40,749 bases of DNA. Origin: an uncultured Bacteroidota bacterium. GTDB lineage: Bacteria > Bacteroidota > Bacteroidia > Flavobacteriales > Flavobacteriaceae. The notes beneath the pieces were generated by a model that made no database searches, was not told the DNA's origin, and saw only the letters and a program-made list of their open reading frames with translations. Of this stretch, positions 18,513-26,586 are shown one piece after another (the stretch's first letter is position 1; each line of letters starts with the position of its first letter). Position numbers and translations under genes: made by a program. The stretch covers positions 1 to 40,749 of the forward strand of contig CABZJM010000012.1 of assembly GCA_902526075.1 (NCBI GenBank), in the 5' to 3' direction.

Positions 18513-18839
18513 ATCAGAATTATTTTCTTCAGAGGTATTAATTGGAAGAGGATCAACAACAATTTCCTCTGTATCTAAGGCTTTTGATTCAGAAATTGAG
18601 TCAGACTGAGTGAACGTAATATTGGATAGTAGGATTAAACCAATAAGAGTTGCACCCAAGTACCAGGTACTCCTGTCTAAAAAGTCTGTAGTTTGTTTTA
18701 CACCACCTAATTGTTGAGTGCCTCCACCACCAAAAGATGAAGATAATCCGCCTCCTTTTGGGTTTTGAACCATAATTACTACAACAAGAAGAAATGCAAC
18801 TATAACAATAAGTATGAGGAAAATTGAATATGAACTCAT
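18507..18839 (-). CDS. secG: Preprotein translocase subunit SecG
   Basis: SecG is the small helper subunit of the SecYEG export channel. The 110-residue protein has two membrane spans (about 5-23 and 55-72) joined by the conserved NPKGGGLSSSFGGGGTQQLGG loop region, typical of SecG. An acidic tail of about 35 residues follows, as is common in Bacteroidota. The start overlaps the stop of the upstream TPR-like gene by four bases, so it belongs to the miaB-lptE operon. Confidence 0.95.
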   Translation of the reverse strand: MSSYSIFLILIVIVAFLLVVVIMVQNPKGGGLSSSFGGGGTQQLGGVKQTTDFLDRSTWYLGATLIGLILLSNITFTQSDSISESKALDTEEIVVDPLPINTSEENNSDD

Positions 18840-19480
18840 TTTTTAAGCTTTTTAATTTTTTTAATTTGGTTTGCAAAGTAACTGTTTTTTTCTGGAAATT
18901 TCAAAATTAATATTTTGTAAGATTGAATTGCTTTTTCGTAATTTTTTTGATTGAGATAAAGTTTAGCTAAAGTTTCCGTCATAAATCCTGATTGATTTGC
19001 TAAATCATCATTTATATCATTATCTATTTGAGTTTCATCAGCTTTAATCTTTATTTTAGGCTTTTTCGAAATAAATTTATCAACAGTTTGTGCATCTTTA
19101 GTTCTGTCAATCGGTTTTAAATTTGAAAGCTTTAACCAGTCAACAAAACTATTTTGCTTGGAAATCTGTGTAGAATCAGATATCCTGTTCTCTACTAAGG
19201 CAGAAGTTATTTCGTTCTTATTGAAAAAAACCTTATCATTTTGATTTTGAATACTTTTAATGAAATCAAAAAGAATTTTTCGATCTCTCGTATAAATGGC
19301 TGTTGATTTGAGAAACTTCTTGAATTTAATATCCTCATTTTCAGCTAGAGATTTGAGATAAATTGCTTTGCTTGGCTGAAAGTAGGGAAATTCGCGACTG
19401 ATTTCCTGTAAAAAAAGTAACTCTTTCTTGGAAAGCTTTTCAGGCTGTTGTAATATTTTTATAAATTTTTTTTTATTCAT
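18836..19480 (-). CDS. TPR-like protein of the lptE-secG operon, function unknown
   Basis: The 214-residue protein is Lys-rich and lacks a signal peptide or membrane span, so it should be cytoplasmic. The N-terminal part (KKELLFLQEISREFPYFQPSKAIYLKSLAE) and the C-terminal helices (TETLAKLYLNQKNYEKAIQSYKILILKFPEKNSYFANQI) read as tetratricopeptide-like helix pairs, the latter close to a TPR consensus. A charged, low-complexity middle joins them. Proteins of this type occupy the same place between lptE and secG in many Flavobacteriia. It may be a scaffold, but no specific function is supported. Confidence 0.75.
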   Translation of the reverse strand: MNKKKFIKILQQPEKLSKKELLFLQEISREFPYFQPSKAIYLKSLAENEDIKFKKFLKSTAIYTRDRKILFDFIKSIQNQNDKVFFNKNEITSALVENRISDSTQISKQNSFVDWLKLSNLKPIDRTKDAQTVDKFISKKPKIKIKADETQIDNDINDDLANQSGFMTETLAKLYLNQKNYEKAIQSYKILILKFPEKNSYFANQIKKIKKLKK

Positions 19481-19481
19481 A

Positions 19482-19982
19482 TCACCACTTTGCTAAAGAT
19501 GCGTTAAATACATCTTGAGTAATTCTCTCAAAAATTTCATCCAAAGCCGTATCTCTTTGTCCACCAATTAATTGAACATTTCCAGGGTAATCATAATAGA
19601 ATGAAAACCTTTTTTCAAAATCAGCCTCTGAATCATTTTTATCATAAAATCTTATATTAACTCCAACGGTTAATCTGTTTTGAGCAGCGGTGTTATTTGC
19701 AGTTGCGGTTGTCGGTGAAATCCTATACTCAACTATCTCACCTTCATAAGTTAAATCCCCGTTTGATTTAACCAATTCTAAACTTGTTTGATTAATCAAT
19801 AAATCAATAAGTTTATTTGTAAAGTCTCTCTCGATTCCAGGTTCAATAAGAGGAGCATTATTTTGAAAATAATTTACTTGAAATGTTTTAGTTTTTGGAG
19901 AAATAGAGGCACCGGTCAAACTATATTTTACACTGCAACTATATGTTAAAATCAATATTACAAATAACCTAAGAGCTTTCAT
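19482..19982 (-). CDS. lptE: LPS-assembly lipoprotein LptE
   Basis: LptE plugs the LptD barrel that places lipopolysaccharide in the outer leaflet. The 166-residue protein starts with a lipoprotein signal peptide (MKALRLFVILILTYSC, Cys16), followed by SLTGASISPKTKTFQVNYF and IEPGIERDFTNKLIDLL, which match Bacteroidota LptE (DUF-like) proteins. The SPTTATANNTAAQNRLTV segment is also characteristic. lptD is not in the window. It is one base after the downstream TPR-like gene start and three bases from the activator gene, inside one operon. Confidence 0.88.
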   Translation of the reverse strand: MKALRLFVILILTYSCSVKYSLTGASISPKTKTFQVNYFQNNAPLIEPGIERDFTNKLIDLLINQTSLELVKSNGDLTYEGEIVEYRISPTTATANNTAAQNRLTVGVNIRFYDKNDSEADFEKRFSFYYDYPGNVQLIGGQRDTALDEIFERITQDVFNASLAKW

Positions 19983-19985
19983 TTT

Positions 19986-21233
19986 CTATAAATCAAATTG
20001 TTTAATTTTTCTGTATAAAGTTCTTTCACTAATACCTAATTCTTTAGCTGCTAATTTTCTTTTACCTGCATGTTTCTCTAGGGATTTTTTTATCAGCTCT
20101 AATTCTTTTTCCTGAATTGATAATGATTCAATTGCTTTTACCTCTTGAATATAATCAAAATCATCTTCAATCTTTTCATTTTTTCTGTCGGGTCTATTAT
20201 TTTCAATATCTACAATCTCAACATTTTTATCTGTTGAATAATTGTCTTTTTGATAAACTTTGTTTATTAATTGCTCATTATTTTTTTTGAATTCACTGAT
20301 GTTGGAGGTTTGCATCAGCTCAAGAGTTAATTTTTTCAGATCATTTAGATCTCCTTTCATATCAAATAATACCTTATATAGTATTTCACGTTCATTGTTA
20401 AATTCAGAGTTTTCAGATTTTCCAGAGATAACTGCAGGCAGATTTTCACTTGTATTTGGTAAATAATCTTTAATGACTTCTTTGCTTATTAATCTGTTTT
20501 CTTCTAAAACCGATAGTTGTTCGGCTACATTTTTTAATTGCCTAATATTTCCAGCCCAGCTGAAGTTTGTTAAAACGTGAATAGCTTCAACATTTAGTTT
20601 TATGGGGGGCATGCTATATTTTTGAGCAAAATCTGAACAAAATTTTCTAAAAAGCAAGTGAATATCATCAGGTCTTTTCCTTAACGGAGGTAAATTTATT
20701 TCCACCGTACTTAATCTGTAGTAAAGATCTTCTCTAAATTTATTTTTTTTGATTGCTTCATGCATGTTAATATTTGTAGCTGCAACAATTCTGACATTGG
20801 TTTTTTGAACTTTACTAGACCCAACTTTTATAAATTCACCATTTTCCAAAATTCTCAATAATCTAACTTGGGTTGTTAATGGTAATTCACCAACTTCATC
20901 TAAGAAAATTGTACCGCCGTCAGCTCCTTCAAAATACCCAGCTCGTGCTTGGGTTGCTCCAGTGAATGCGCCTTTTTCATGTCCAAATAATTCACTATCT
21001 ATAGTGCCTTCTGGAATTGCTCCGCAATTTACGGCGATATATTTCGAGTGTTTTCTGTGGGATAGTTGATGAGCAATTTTTGGAATAACTTCTTTACCAA
21101 CACCACTTTCCCCTGTAACTAAAAGTGAAATATCAGTGGGAGCAACCTGAATAGCCTTTTCTAATGCCCTATTTAACCCTATACTATTTCCTATAATTTC
21201 GAATCTTTGTTTTATTGCTTGTAATGAAATCAT
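19986..21233 (-). CDS. Sigma-54-type AAA+ transcriptional activator without sensor domain
   Basis: The 415-residue protein has a AAA+ domain from its first residues: Walker A GESGVGKE at 41-48, the sigma-54 contact loop GAFTGA at 88-93, and the Walker B FLDEVGELP near 115. A poorly conserved charged linker follows and a Fis-type helix-turn-helix ends the protein (LAAKELGISERTLYRKIKQF). There is no receiver, GAF or PAS domain before the AAA+ part, so activity is either constitutive or controlled by another protein or by level. It lies between miaB and lptE with gaps of three bases. The target genes cannot be deduced here; I saw no GG-N10-GC type -24/-12 promoter in the intergenic regions I read. 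Confidence 0.92.
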   Translation of the reverse strand: MISLQAIKQRFEIIGNSIGLNRALEKAIQVAPTDISLLVTGESGVGKEVIPKIAHQLSHRKHSKYIAVNCGAIPEGTIDSELFGHEKGAFTGATQARAGYFEGADGGTIFLDEVGELPLTTQVRLLRILENGEFIKVGSSKVQKTNVRIVAATNINMHEAIKKNKFREDLYYRLSTVEINLPPLRKRPDDIHLLFRKFCSDFAQKYSMPPIKLNVEAIHVLTNFSWAGNIRQLKNVAEQLSVLEENRLISKEVIKDYLPNTSENLPAVISGKSENSEFNNEREILYKVLFDMKGDLNDLKKLTLELMQTSNISEFKKNNEQLINKVYQKDNYSTDKNVEIVDIENNRPDRKNEKIEDDFDYIQEVKAIESLSIQEKELELIKKSLEKHAGKRKLAAKELGISERTLYRKIKQFDL

Positions 21234-21236
21234 AAC

Positions 21237-22643
21237 TTAATTATTTTTAGAAAAACTTATAGCCTTGCCCACAAGAGTGGCACTGGTACAATCATTGATT
21301 TTAACATTTACAAAATCTCCAATGTTAAAATTCTCTTTTGGAAAAACAACAGTTGTATTTTGTTGATTTCTTCCAGCCCAGTGTAAACTTGATTTTTTTG
21401 ACTCTTTTTCGATTAAAACTTCAACAGTCTTGCCAATGAATCGTTTGCTTCGGTACATACTATGTCTTTGTTGTAAATCAACAATTTCACTTAACCTCCT
21501 GCTCTTTGTTTTTTCATCTACGTTATCTTCAAGTTTTTTTTCAGCAAGAGTACCAGGCCTTTCCGAATATTTAAACATGTATCCAAAGGAGTATTTAACC
21601 TTATCCATGAGTGAAAGAGTCTGCTTGTGATCATCTTCAGATTCATTTGGAAAACCTGAAATCATATCGTGACTTATACTACAATCAGGTATAATTTTCC
21701 AAATATTTTCTATTAAATCTAAATATTCTTTTCTGGAATGTTTTCTGTTCATTGCTTTCAGAACTTTATCACTACCACTTTGCACAGGAAGATGAATGTA
21801 ATTACAGATATTATCATATTTTGCCATAATCTTAATTACGTCAAGAGACATATCCTGAGGATTCGAAGTAGAAAATCTTATTCGCATTTTTGGTTGTGTA
21901 AAAGCACACATCTCTAATAATTTTGCAAAGTTTATTGATGACGCCTTCTGAATTTCACTGGCTTTTGAAAAATCTTTTTTCAGCCCACCCCCATACCAAA
22001 GATAGCTGTCGACATTTTGTCCCAAAAGGGTAATTTCCTTAAAACCCTTGTGATGTAAATCATTTAATTCCTTAACAATTGATTGAGGGTCTCTACTTCT
22101 TTCTCTCCCCCTAGTAAAAGGAACAACACAAAAAGTACACATATTATCACACCCTCTAGTAATTGATATAAATGCATTAATTCCGTTAGAATTTATCCTA
22201 GTTGGAGTAATGTCGCCGTATGTTTCATCCTTCGACAAAATAACATTAACAGCTGATTTACCATCTTCGATTTCTTGAAGTAAATTTGGAAGGTCTTTGT
22301 ATGCGTCAGGACCAACCACCATATCTACAATCTTTTCCTCCTCCAAAAACTTATGCTTCAGTCTTTCAGCCATGCACCCGAGTACACCTACCTTTACTTT
22401 GGTATTGGTTTTTCTTACCTTATTAAACTTTTCTAGTCTTTTACGAATAGTTAATTCCGCCTTTTCTCTGATAGAACATGTATTTACTAATATTAAATCA
22501 GCATTATACATATCATTTGATGTTTTGTATCCGTTTTTAGAAAGAATTGATGCAACAATCTCGCTATCACTAAAATTCATTGCACATCCATAGCTTTCAA
22601 TATACACCGACTTTTTTGCATTTTTTTTGGGTGTATTCTCCAA
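21237..22643 (-). CDS. miaB: tRNA-2-methylthio-N6-dimethylallyladenosine synthase MiaB
   Basis: MiaB is a radical-SAM methylthiotransferase that adds the 2-methylthio group to i6A37 of tRNA. The 468-residue protein has the N-terminal domain (ESYGCAMNFSDSEIV, CSIREKAE, GCMAERLK), holding the first iron-sulfur cluster cysteines. It then has the radical-SAM motif TRGCDNMCTFCVVPFTRGRE (C-x3-C-x2-C) and a C-terminal TRAM-like domain. The start is TTG at 22643; no in-frame ATG or GTG occurs between it and the promoter element at 22713-22720. It is the first gene of the miaB-activator-lptE-TPR-secG operon. Confidence 0.95.
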   Translation of the reverse strand: MENTPKKNAKKSVYIESYGCAMNFSDSEIVASILSKNGYKTSNDMYNADLILVNTCSIREKAELTIRKRLEKFNKVRKTNTKVKVGVLGCMAERLKHKFLEEEKIVDMVVGPDAYKDLPNLLQEIEDGKSAVNVILSKDETYGDITPTRINSNGINAFISITRGCDNMCTFCVVPFTRGRERSRDPQSIVKELNDLHHKGFKEITLLGQNVDSYLWYGGGLKKDFSKASEIQKASSINFAKLLEMCAFTQPKMRIRFSTSNPQDMSLDVIKIMAKYDNICNYIHLPVQSGSDKVLKAMNRKHSRKEYLDLIENIWKIIPDCSISHDMISGFPNESEDDHKQTLSLMDKVKYSFGYMFKYSERPGTLAEKKLEDNVDEKTKSRRLSEIVDLQQRHSMYRSKRFIGKTVEVLIEKESKKSSLHWAGRNQQNTTVVFPKENFNIGDFVNVKINDCTSATLVGKAISFSKNN

Positions 22644-22712
22644 AACCAGGGTATCACCATTATATTTATACGGGTTCCTTTCGATAATTAATCAAATTAA
22701 TATTTGAACATA

Positions 22713-22720
22713 CAAATATA
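22713..22720 (-). promoter_or_regulatory. Putative miaB operon -7 promoter element
   Basis: Minus-strand TATATTTG is an exact TAnnTTTG match, giving a leader of about 65 bases before the miaB TTG. No TTG box at standard distance is visible. The short palindrome GACAATTTGTC at 22731-22741 lies just upstream, between the divergent miaB and topA promoters. Confidence 0.45.
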
Positions 22721-22735
22721 TATAAAATACGACAA

Positions 22736-22768
22736 TTTGTCATGTTTTCAATTTTAATATTAATTTTG
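22736..22768 (+). promoter_or_regulatory. Putative distal topA promoter
   Basis: TTTG at 22736-22739, a 21-base spacer and TAATTTTG at 22761-22768 fit the full Bacteroidota promoter. It would give a leader of about 60 bases to topA. Confidence 0.45.
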
Positions 22769-22807
22769 TGGCTTGATATTTGAAATATATATTTTGAAAA
22801 AAAAATC

Positions 22808-22815
22808 TACATTTG
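22808..22815 (+). promoter_or_regulatory. Putative proximal topA -7 promoter element
   Basis: TACATTTG is an exact TAnnTTTG match 18 bases before the topA ATG. The nearest TTTG (22779-22782) is 25 bases upstream, slightly too far. It may act together with or instead of the distal promoter. Confidence 0.45.
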
Positions 22816-22833
22816 TACACCTAAAAACCAAAA

Positions 22834-25299
22834 ATGGCAGATAATTTAGTTATAGTTGAGTCACCGGCAAAAGCCAAAACAATTGAGAAATATTTAGGAA
22901 ATGAATTCAAAGTTGCTTCCAGTTTTGGTCATATTTCTGACTTGCCCTCAAAAAATATTGGTATTGATATTGAAAATGATTTTAAGCCTAACTATGAGGT
23001 TTCTTCAGATAAAAAGACTGTCGTTAAGAACTTAAAGGACCTTGTTAAAAAATCTAAGACCGTCTGGTTGGCTAGTGATGAAGATCGAGAAGGTGAAGCC
23101 ATTGCATGGCATCTTTTTAGAACACTTAAATTGAATGCCGATAATACTAAAAGAATTGTTTTCAACGAAATAACTAAGACAGCCATTACCAATGCTGTTA
23201 ACAATCCAAGGTCTATTAATTATAATTTGGTTGATGCTCAACAGGCAAGAAGAGTTCTTGACAGAATCGTTGGTTATGAGCTATCACCAGTTTTGTGGAG
23301 AAAAGTAAAAGGTGGTCTTTCAGCTGGAAGAGTTCAGTCTGTGGCTGTAAGATTATTGGTTGAAAAAGAAAGAGAAATTAGGGGTTACAACTCAACTTCT
23401 TCATATAAGGTAGAGGCTAGATTCAAGAATTCTAACGAAAAAGAATTTACTGCTAGATTATCAAACGAATTTAGTTCTATGGAAGATGCAGTAGCATTTC
23501 TGAGTAATTCAAACGGAGCAACATTTAGTGTTTCTGAAATTATAAAGAAGCCATTGAAAAAATCAGCTCCAGCTCCTTTTACAACTTCTACTTTACAGCA
23601 AGAAGCCTCAAGAAAATTATCATTTCCCGTTTCTAAGACTATGAGTGTAGCCCAAAGATTATACGAATCAGGTCATATTACCTACATGAGAACCGACAGT
23701 GTAAACTTGTCAACTCTAGCCATTGATGAGGCAAAAAAACAGGTTATTACTACTTTTGGTGAATCATATTCAAGTCCTAAAAAATACAATACAAAATCCA
23801 AAAGTGCTCAGCAGGCCCATGAAGCAGTTAGACCAACAAACTTTTCAATGCCTGTAGATAGTATCAAAGATTATGATCAAAAAAGATTATACAGTTTGAT
23901 ATTGAAAAGAACATTAGCTTCTCAAATGAAGCCAGCTGAATTGGAAAAAACTAACATTAAAATATCAAATTCAAAAGGTGCTGAAATATTTTTTGCTAGT
24001 GGAGAGGTAATTAAGTTTGATGGTTATTTAAAATTGTATCAAGTTTCCAAGGATAATGATAACGATGAAAATGATGGAATTTTGCCTGGATTTAATGAAA
24101 ATGAAGTTTTAGAATTGTGTGAAATATTTGCTCAACAAAAATTTAGTAGACCCCCTTACAGATATTCTGAAGCATCTTTGGTTAAGAAGTTAGAGGAGTT
24201 AGGAATCGGAAGACCATCTACATATGCCCCAACAATTTCAACAATTCAAAATAGAGGTTATGTTGAAAAAGGATCTACTGAAGCAAAATCAAGGCCAGTC
24301 ATAAAAATTAACATAGTTAATGGAGCTATATCAGAGGAAACATTGAGTGAAAAATTTGGTTCAGACAAAGGAAAACTAATTCCCACAGATATTGGAATGA
24401 TAGTAACCGATTTTCTCACTAATCATTTTGAATATATAATGGATTATAATTTTACTGCAAGGGTTGAGCAAGATTTTGATAGTATTGCAGAGGGTAAAAA
24501 AGATTGGACAGAAATGATGAAAAAATTTTATGGAAATTTTCATCCTGTTGTTGAAGATGTACAACAAAATGCGTCGAGAGAAAGCGGTAAACGAGTGTTA
24601 GGATCACACCCTGAAAATAATAAAGAAATTAGTGTAAGATTGGGGAAGTTTGGACCTATGGTTCAAATTGGAACTGTTGATGATGATGAAAAACCTAAGT
24701 TTGCAAGTTTACCACAAGACCTTCAAATTGAATCAGTCACATTAGACGAAGCATTATCACTTTTTGAATTACCTCGTACACTTGGTCAATATCAAGGAGA
24801 AGATTTAGTTGCTAATAACGGAAGATATGGACCATATGTGAAATTTGGAAAAAAATTTATTTCCATTCCAGTGGGTAAATCACCAACATCTATAACTTTA
24901 GAAGATGCAATTATATTAATTGAGGATAAAATAAAAGCTGATGCCCCAATACATGTTTACGAAGGACAAGATGTTCAAAAAGGAAAGGGAAGATTTGGAC
25001 CATATATTAAGTGGAATGATATGTTCATTAATGTAAATAAAAAATATGACTGGGATAATCTAACTATTAATGAAATAGAAGAGCTTATTAAGGATAAAAA
25101 GCAAAAAGAAATTGAAAAAGTCGTTCATAACTGGGTAGAAGAGGGAATCAAGATAGAAAAAGGAAGATGGGGCAAGTTTTATCTGATTAAATCTAAAAAG
25201 AAAATACTTCTTGATAAAAATCTTGATGTACAGGCAATGAGTATAGATCAGGCAAAAGAAATCTATAAGGCAAACTCTTCAAATAAAGTAAAAAAATAA
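22834..25299 (+). CDS. topA: DNA topoisomerase I (type IA)
   Basis: TopA relaxes negative supercoils by cutting one strand. The 821-residue protein has the N-terminal TOPRIM domain (LVIVESPAKAKTIEKYLG, then SDEDREGEAIAWHL), the conserved QARRVLDRIVGYELSPVLW, and the active-site segment SGHITYMRTDSVNLS with the catalytic Tyr. The C-terminus has several Topo_C repeat units (NGRYGPYVKFGKKF, KGRFGPYIKWNDMF, KGRWGKFYLIKSKK) instead of Cys4 zinc fingers. It is followed after two bases by an arginase-like gene and then gldK, so transcription from topA may feed the gliding cluster. Confidence 0.97.
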   Translation: MADNLVIVESPAKAKTIEKYLGNEFKVASSFGHISDLPSKNIGIDIENDFKPNYEVSSDKKTVVKNLKDLVKKSKTVWLASDEDREGEAIAWHLFRTLKLNADNTKRIVFNEITKTAITNAVNNPRSINYNLVDAQQARRVLDRIVGYELSPVLWRKVKGGLSAGRVQSVAVRLLVEKEREIRGYNSTSSYKVEARFKNSNEKEFTARLSNEFSSMEDAVAFLSNSNGATFSVSEIIKKPLKKSAPAPFTTSTLQQEASRKLSFPVSKTMSVAQRLYESGHITYMRTDSVNLSTLAIDEAKKQVITTFGESYSSPKKYNTKSKSAQQAHEAVRPTNFSMPVDSIKDYDQKRLYSLILKRTLASQMKPAELEKTNIKISNSKGAEIFFASGEVIKFDGYLKLYQVSKDNDNDENDGILPGFNENEVLELCEIFAQQKFSRPPYRYSEASLVKKLEELGIGRPSTYAPTISTIQNRGYVEKGSTEAKSRPVIKINIVNGAISEETLSEKFGSDKGKLIPTDIGMIVTDFLTNHFEYIMDYNFTARVEQDFDSIAEGKKDWTEMMKKFYGNFHPVVEDVQQNASRESGKRVLGSHPENNKEISVRLGKFGPMVQIGTVDDDEKPKFASLPQDLQIESVTLDEALSLFELPRTLGQYQGEDLVANNGRYGPYVKFGKKFISIPVGKSPTSITLEDAIILIEDKIKADAPIHVYEGQDVQKGKGRFGPYIKWNDMFINVNKKYDWDNLTINEIEELIKDKKQKEIEKVVHNWVEEGIKIEKGRWGKFYLIKSKKKILLDKNLDVQAMSIDQAKEIYKANSSNKVKK

Positions 25300-25301
25300 A
25301 A

Positions 25302-26489
25302 ATGGGTTCAGATTACATAACATCCTCATTCGATGATTTATTAAAGCCTGTAGATGAACATTTGATAGTACACAATGAATTGATGTCTCCACTAATTTTG
25401 GGGAATAGAATTAAGATCCACTCAGCGGAAAATGGTATTCCAGATTTAGATACAGGCATGATAGCGTTATTAGGCATTCCTGAGGAAAGAAATTCTGTAG
25501 ATTATCTCGGTAATGAACTTAATCTTAATGAAATAAGAAAATCTTTTTATAATCTTTATCCTGGAAACTGGTCTCGTGGAATTTCAGATTTAGGAAATTT
25601 AATTTTAGGTAATAATTCTGAAGAGACATTCGGTAGACTAATTTCATTATTAACCATCCTTTTCAGTAAAGATATAATTCCAATTTTAATCGGGGGTAGT
25701 CAAGATTTGTTGTACTCTGTTTACAGGTCTTATGATTCTATCCAAAATACTGTCAATATAGTGAATGTTGATTCCAATTTTGATTTGGGAGATTCATCAA
25801 AACCTATAAATAATCTTAGTTATTTGGGTAAAATTATTTTGGAGGAACCACATAATTTATTTAATTATTCTAATATCGGATATCAAACTTACCATAATTC
25901 TCAAGAAGAAATTGATTTAATGGACAACCTTTTTTTTGAAGCATATCGTCTGGGTGAGGTTTGCTCAAAAATCAGACTAGTTGAGCCTGTAATGAGGGAT
26001 GCAGATATAGTCAGTGTAGATATGAAATCTATCAGAGCGTCTGAATTAAGCTCAAGACAAAAGTTTTCGCCGAACGGATTTGATGGAAAAGAAATTTGTG
26101 CTATCAGCAGATATGCAGGGATTAGCAACAAGGTAAGTTCATTTGGTATATTCGAATATAAATCTTCTAATGAAGATGAGGTCACAGAGATGCTTATTTC
26201 TCAGATAATTTGGTATTTCATTGAGGGAGTCAATTGCAGAATAACAGATTCAGATTTTAGTGATGAAGATGAATACAACAAATTCACCGTCATTGTTGAT
26301 GAATACGAATTAATTTTCTACAAAAATAAAATTACATCAAGATGGTGGATTGAAATTTTTGGTGAGGGTTCAAATACTAAACTAAAACAAACAACGTTAT
26401 TACCCTGTACGATAGAAGATTATGAAACCGCTAAAAAGGGTGGTATTCCTGAAAGGTGGTTTAAAGCAATAAAGAAAAATATTTTATAG
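25302..26489 (+). CDS. Arginase/formimidoylglutamase-fold protein with degenerate metal sites
   Basis: The 395-residue protein has the ureohydrolase fold order: GMIALLGIPEERNS near 52, then IIPILIGGSQDL (residues 126-136), IVNVDSNFDLGD (153-164), and DIVSVDMKSIRASE (235-248). True arginases and formiminoglutamases bind two Mn ions with GGxHD, DAHxD and SxDxDxxD. Here the first His is Gln134, the His of DAHxD is Asn159, and the second Asp of the last motif is Lys242, while Asp135, Asp157, Asp161 and Asp240 remain. It is thus probably not an active ureohydrolase of the usual kind. It starts two bases after topA and is followed by gldK, a position it shares in many gliding Flavobacteriia. A structural or regulatory role is possible but unproven. 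Confidence 0.8.
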   Translation: MGSDYITSSFDDLLKPVDEHLIVHNELMSPLILGNRIKIHSAENGIPDLDTGMIALLGIPEERNSVDYLGNELNLNEIRKSFYNLYPGNWSRGISDLGNLILGNNSEETFGRLISLLTILFSKDIIPILIGGSQDLLYSVYRSYDSIQNTVNIVNVDSNFDLGDSSKPINNLSYLGKIILEEPHNLFNYSNIGYQTYHNSQEEIDLMDNLFFEAYRLGEVCSKIRLVEPVMRDADIVSVDMKSIRASELSSRQKFSPNGFDGKEICAISRYAGISNKVSSFGIFEYKSSNEDEVTEMLISQIIWYFIEGVNCRITDSDFSDEDEYNKFTVIVDEYELIFYKNKITSRWWIEIFGEGSNTKLKQTTLLPCTIEDYETAKKGGIPERWFKAIKKNIL

Positions 26490-26545
26490 TTTTGCTTAAT
26501 ATTAAAATTTAGATAATACTATAATTTGTTTATTTGAATTTATAT

Positions 26546-26576
26546 GGGTAAGTTTACCCCACTTTTTCAAAAAAGT
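26546..26576. other. Two short palindromes in the gldK leader
   Basis: GGGTAA/TTACCC (26546-26551, 26554-26559) and ACTTTTT/AAAAAGT (26561-26567, 26570-26576) stand side by side just before the gldK ATG at 26587. They could be operator half-sites or small hairpins in the leader. No exact promoter box is visible in the 97 bases before gldK. Confidence 0.3.
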
Positions 26577-26586
26577 AGATGGACAA

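Noticed and set aside
18601-18876. Frame-shifted open frame over secG and the TPR-like gene
   Set aside because: SecG in the other frame has the family motifs; this frame is Cys/Trp/Tyr-rich nonsense.
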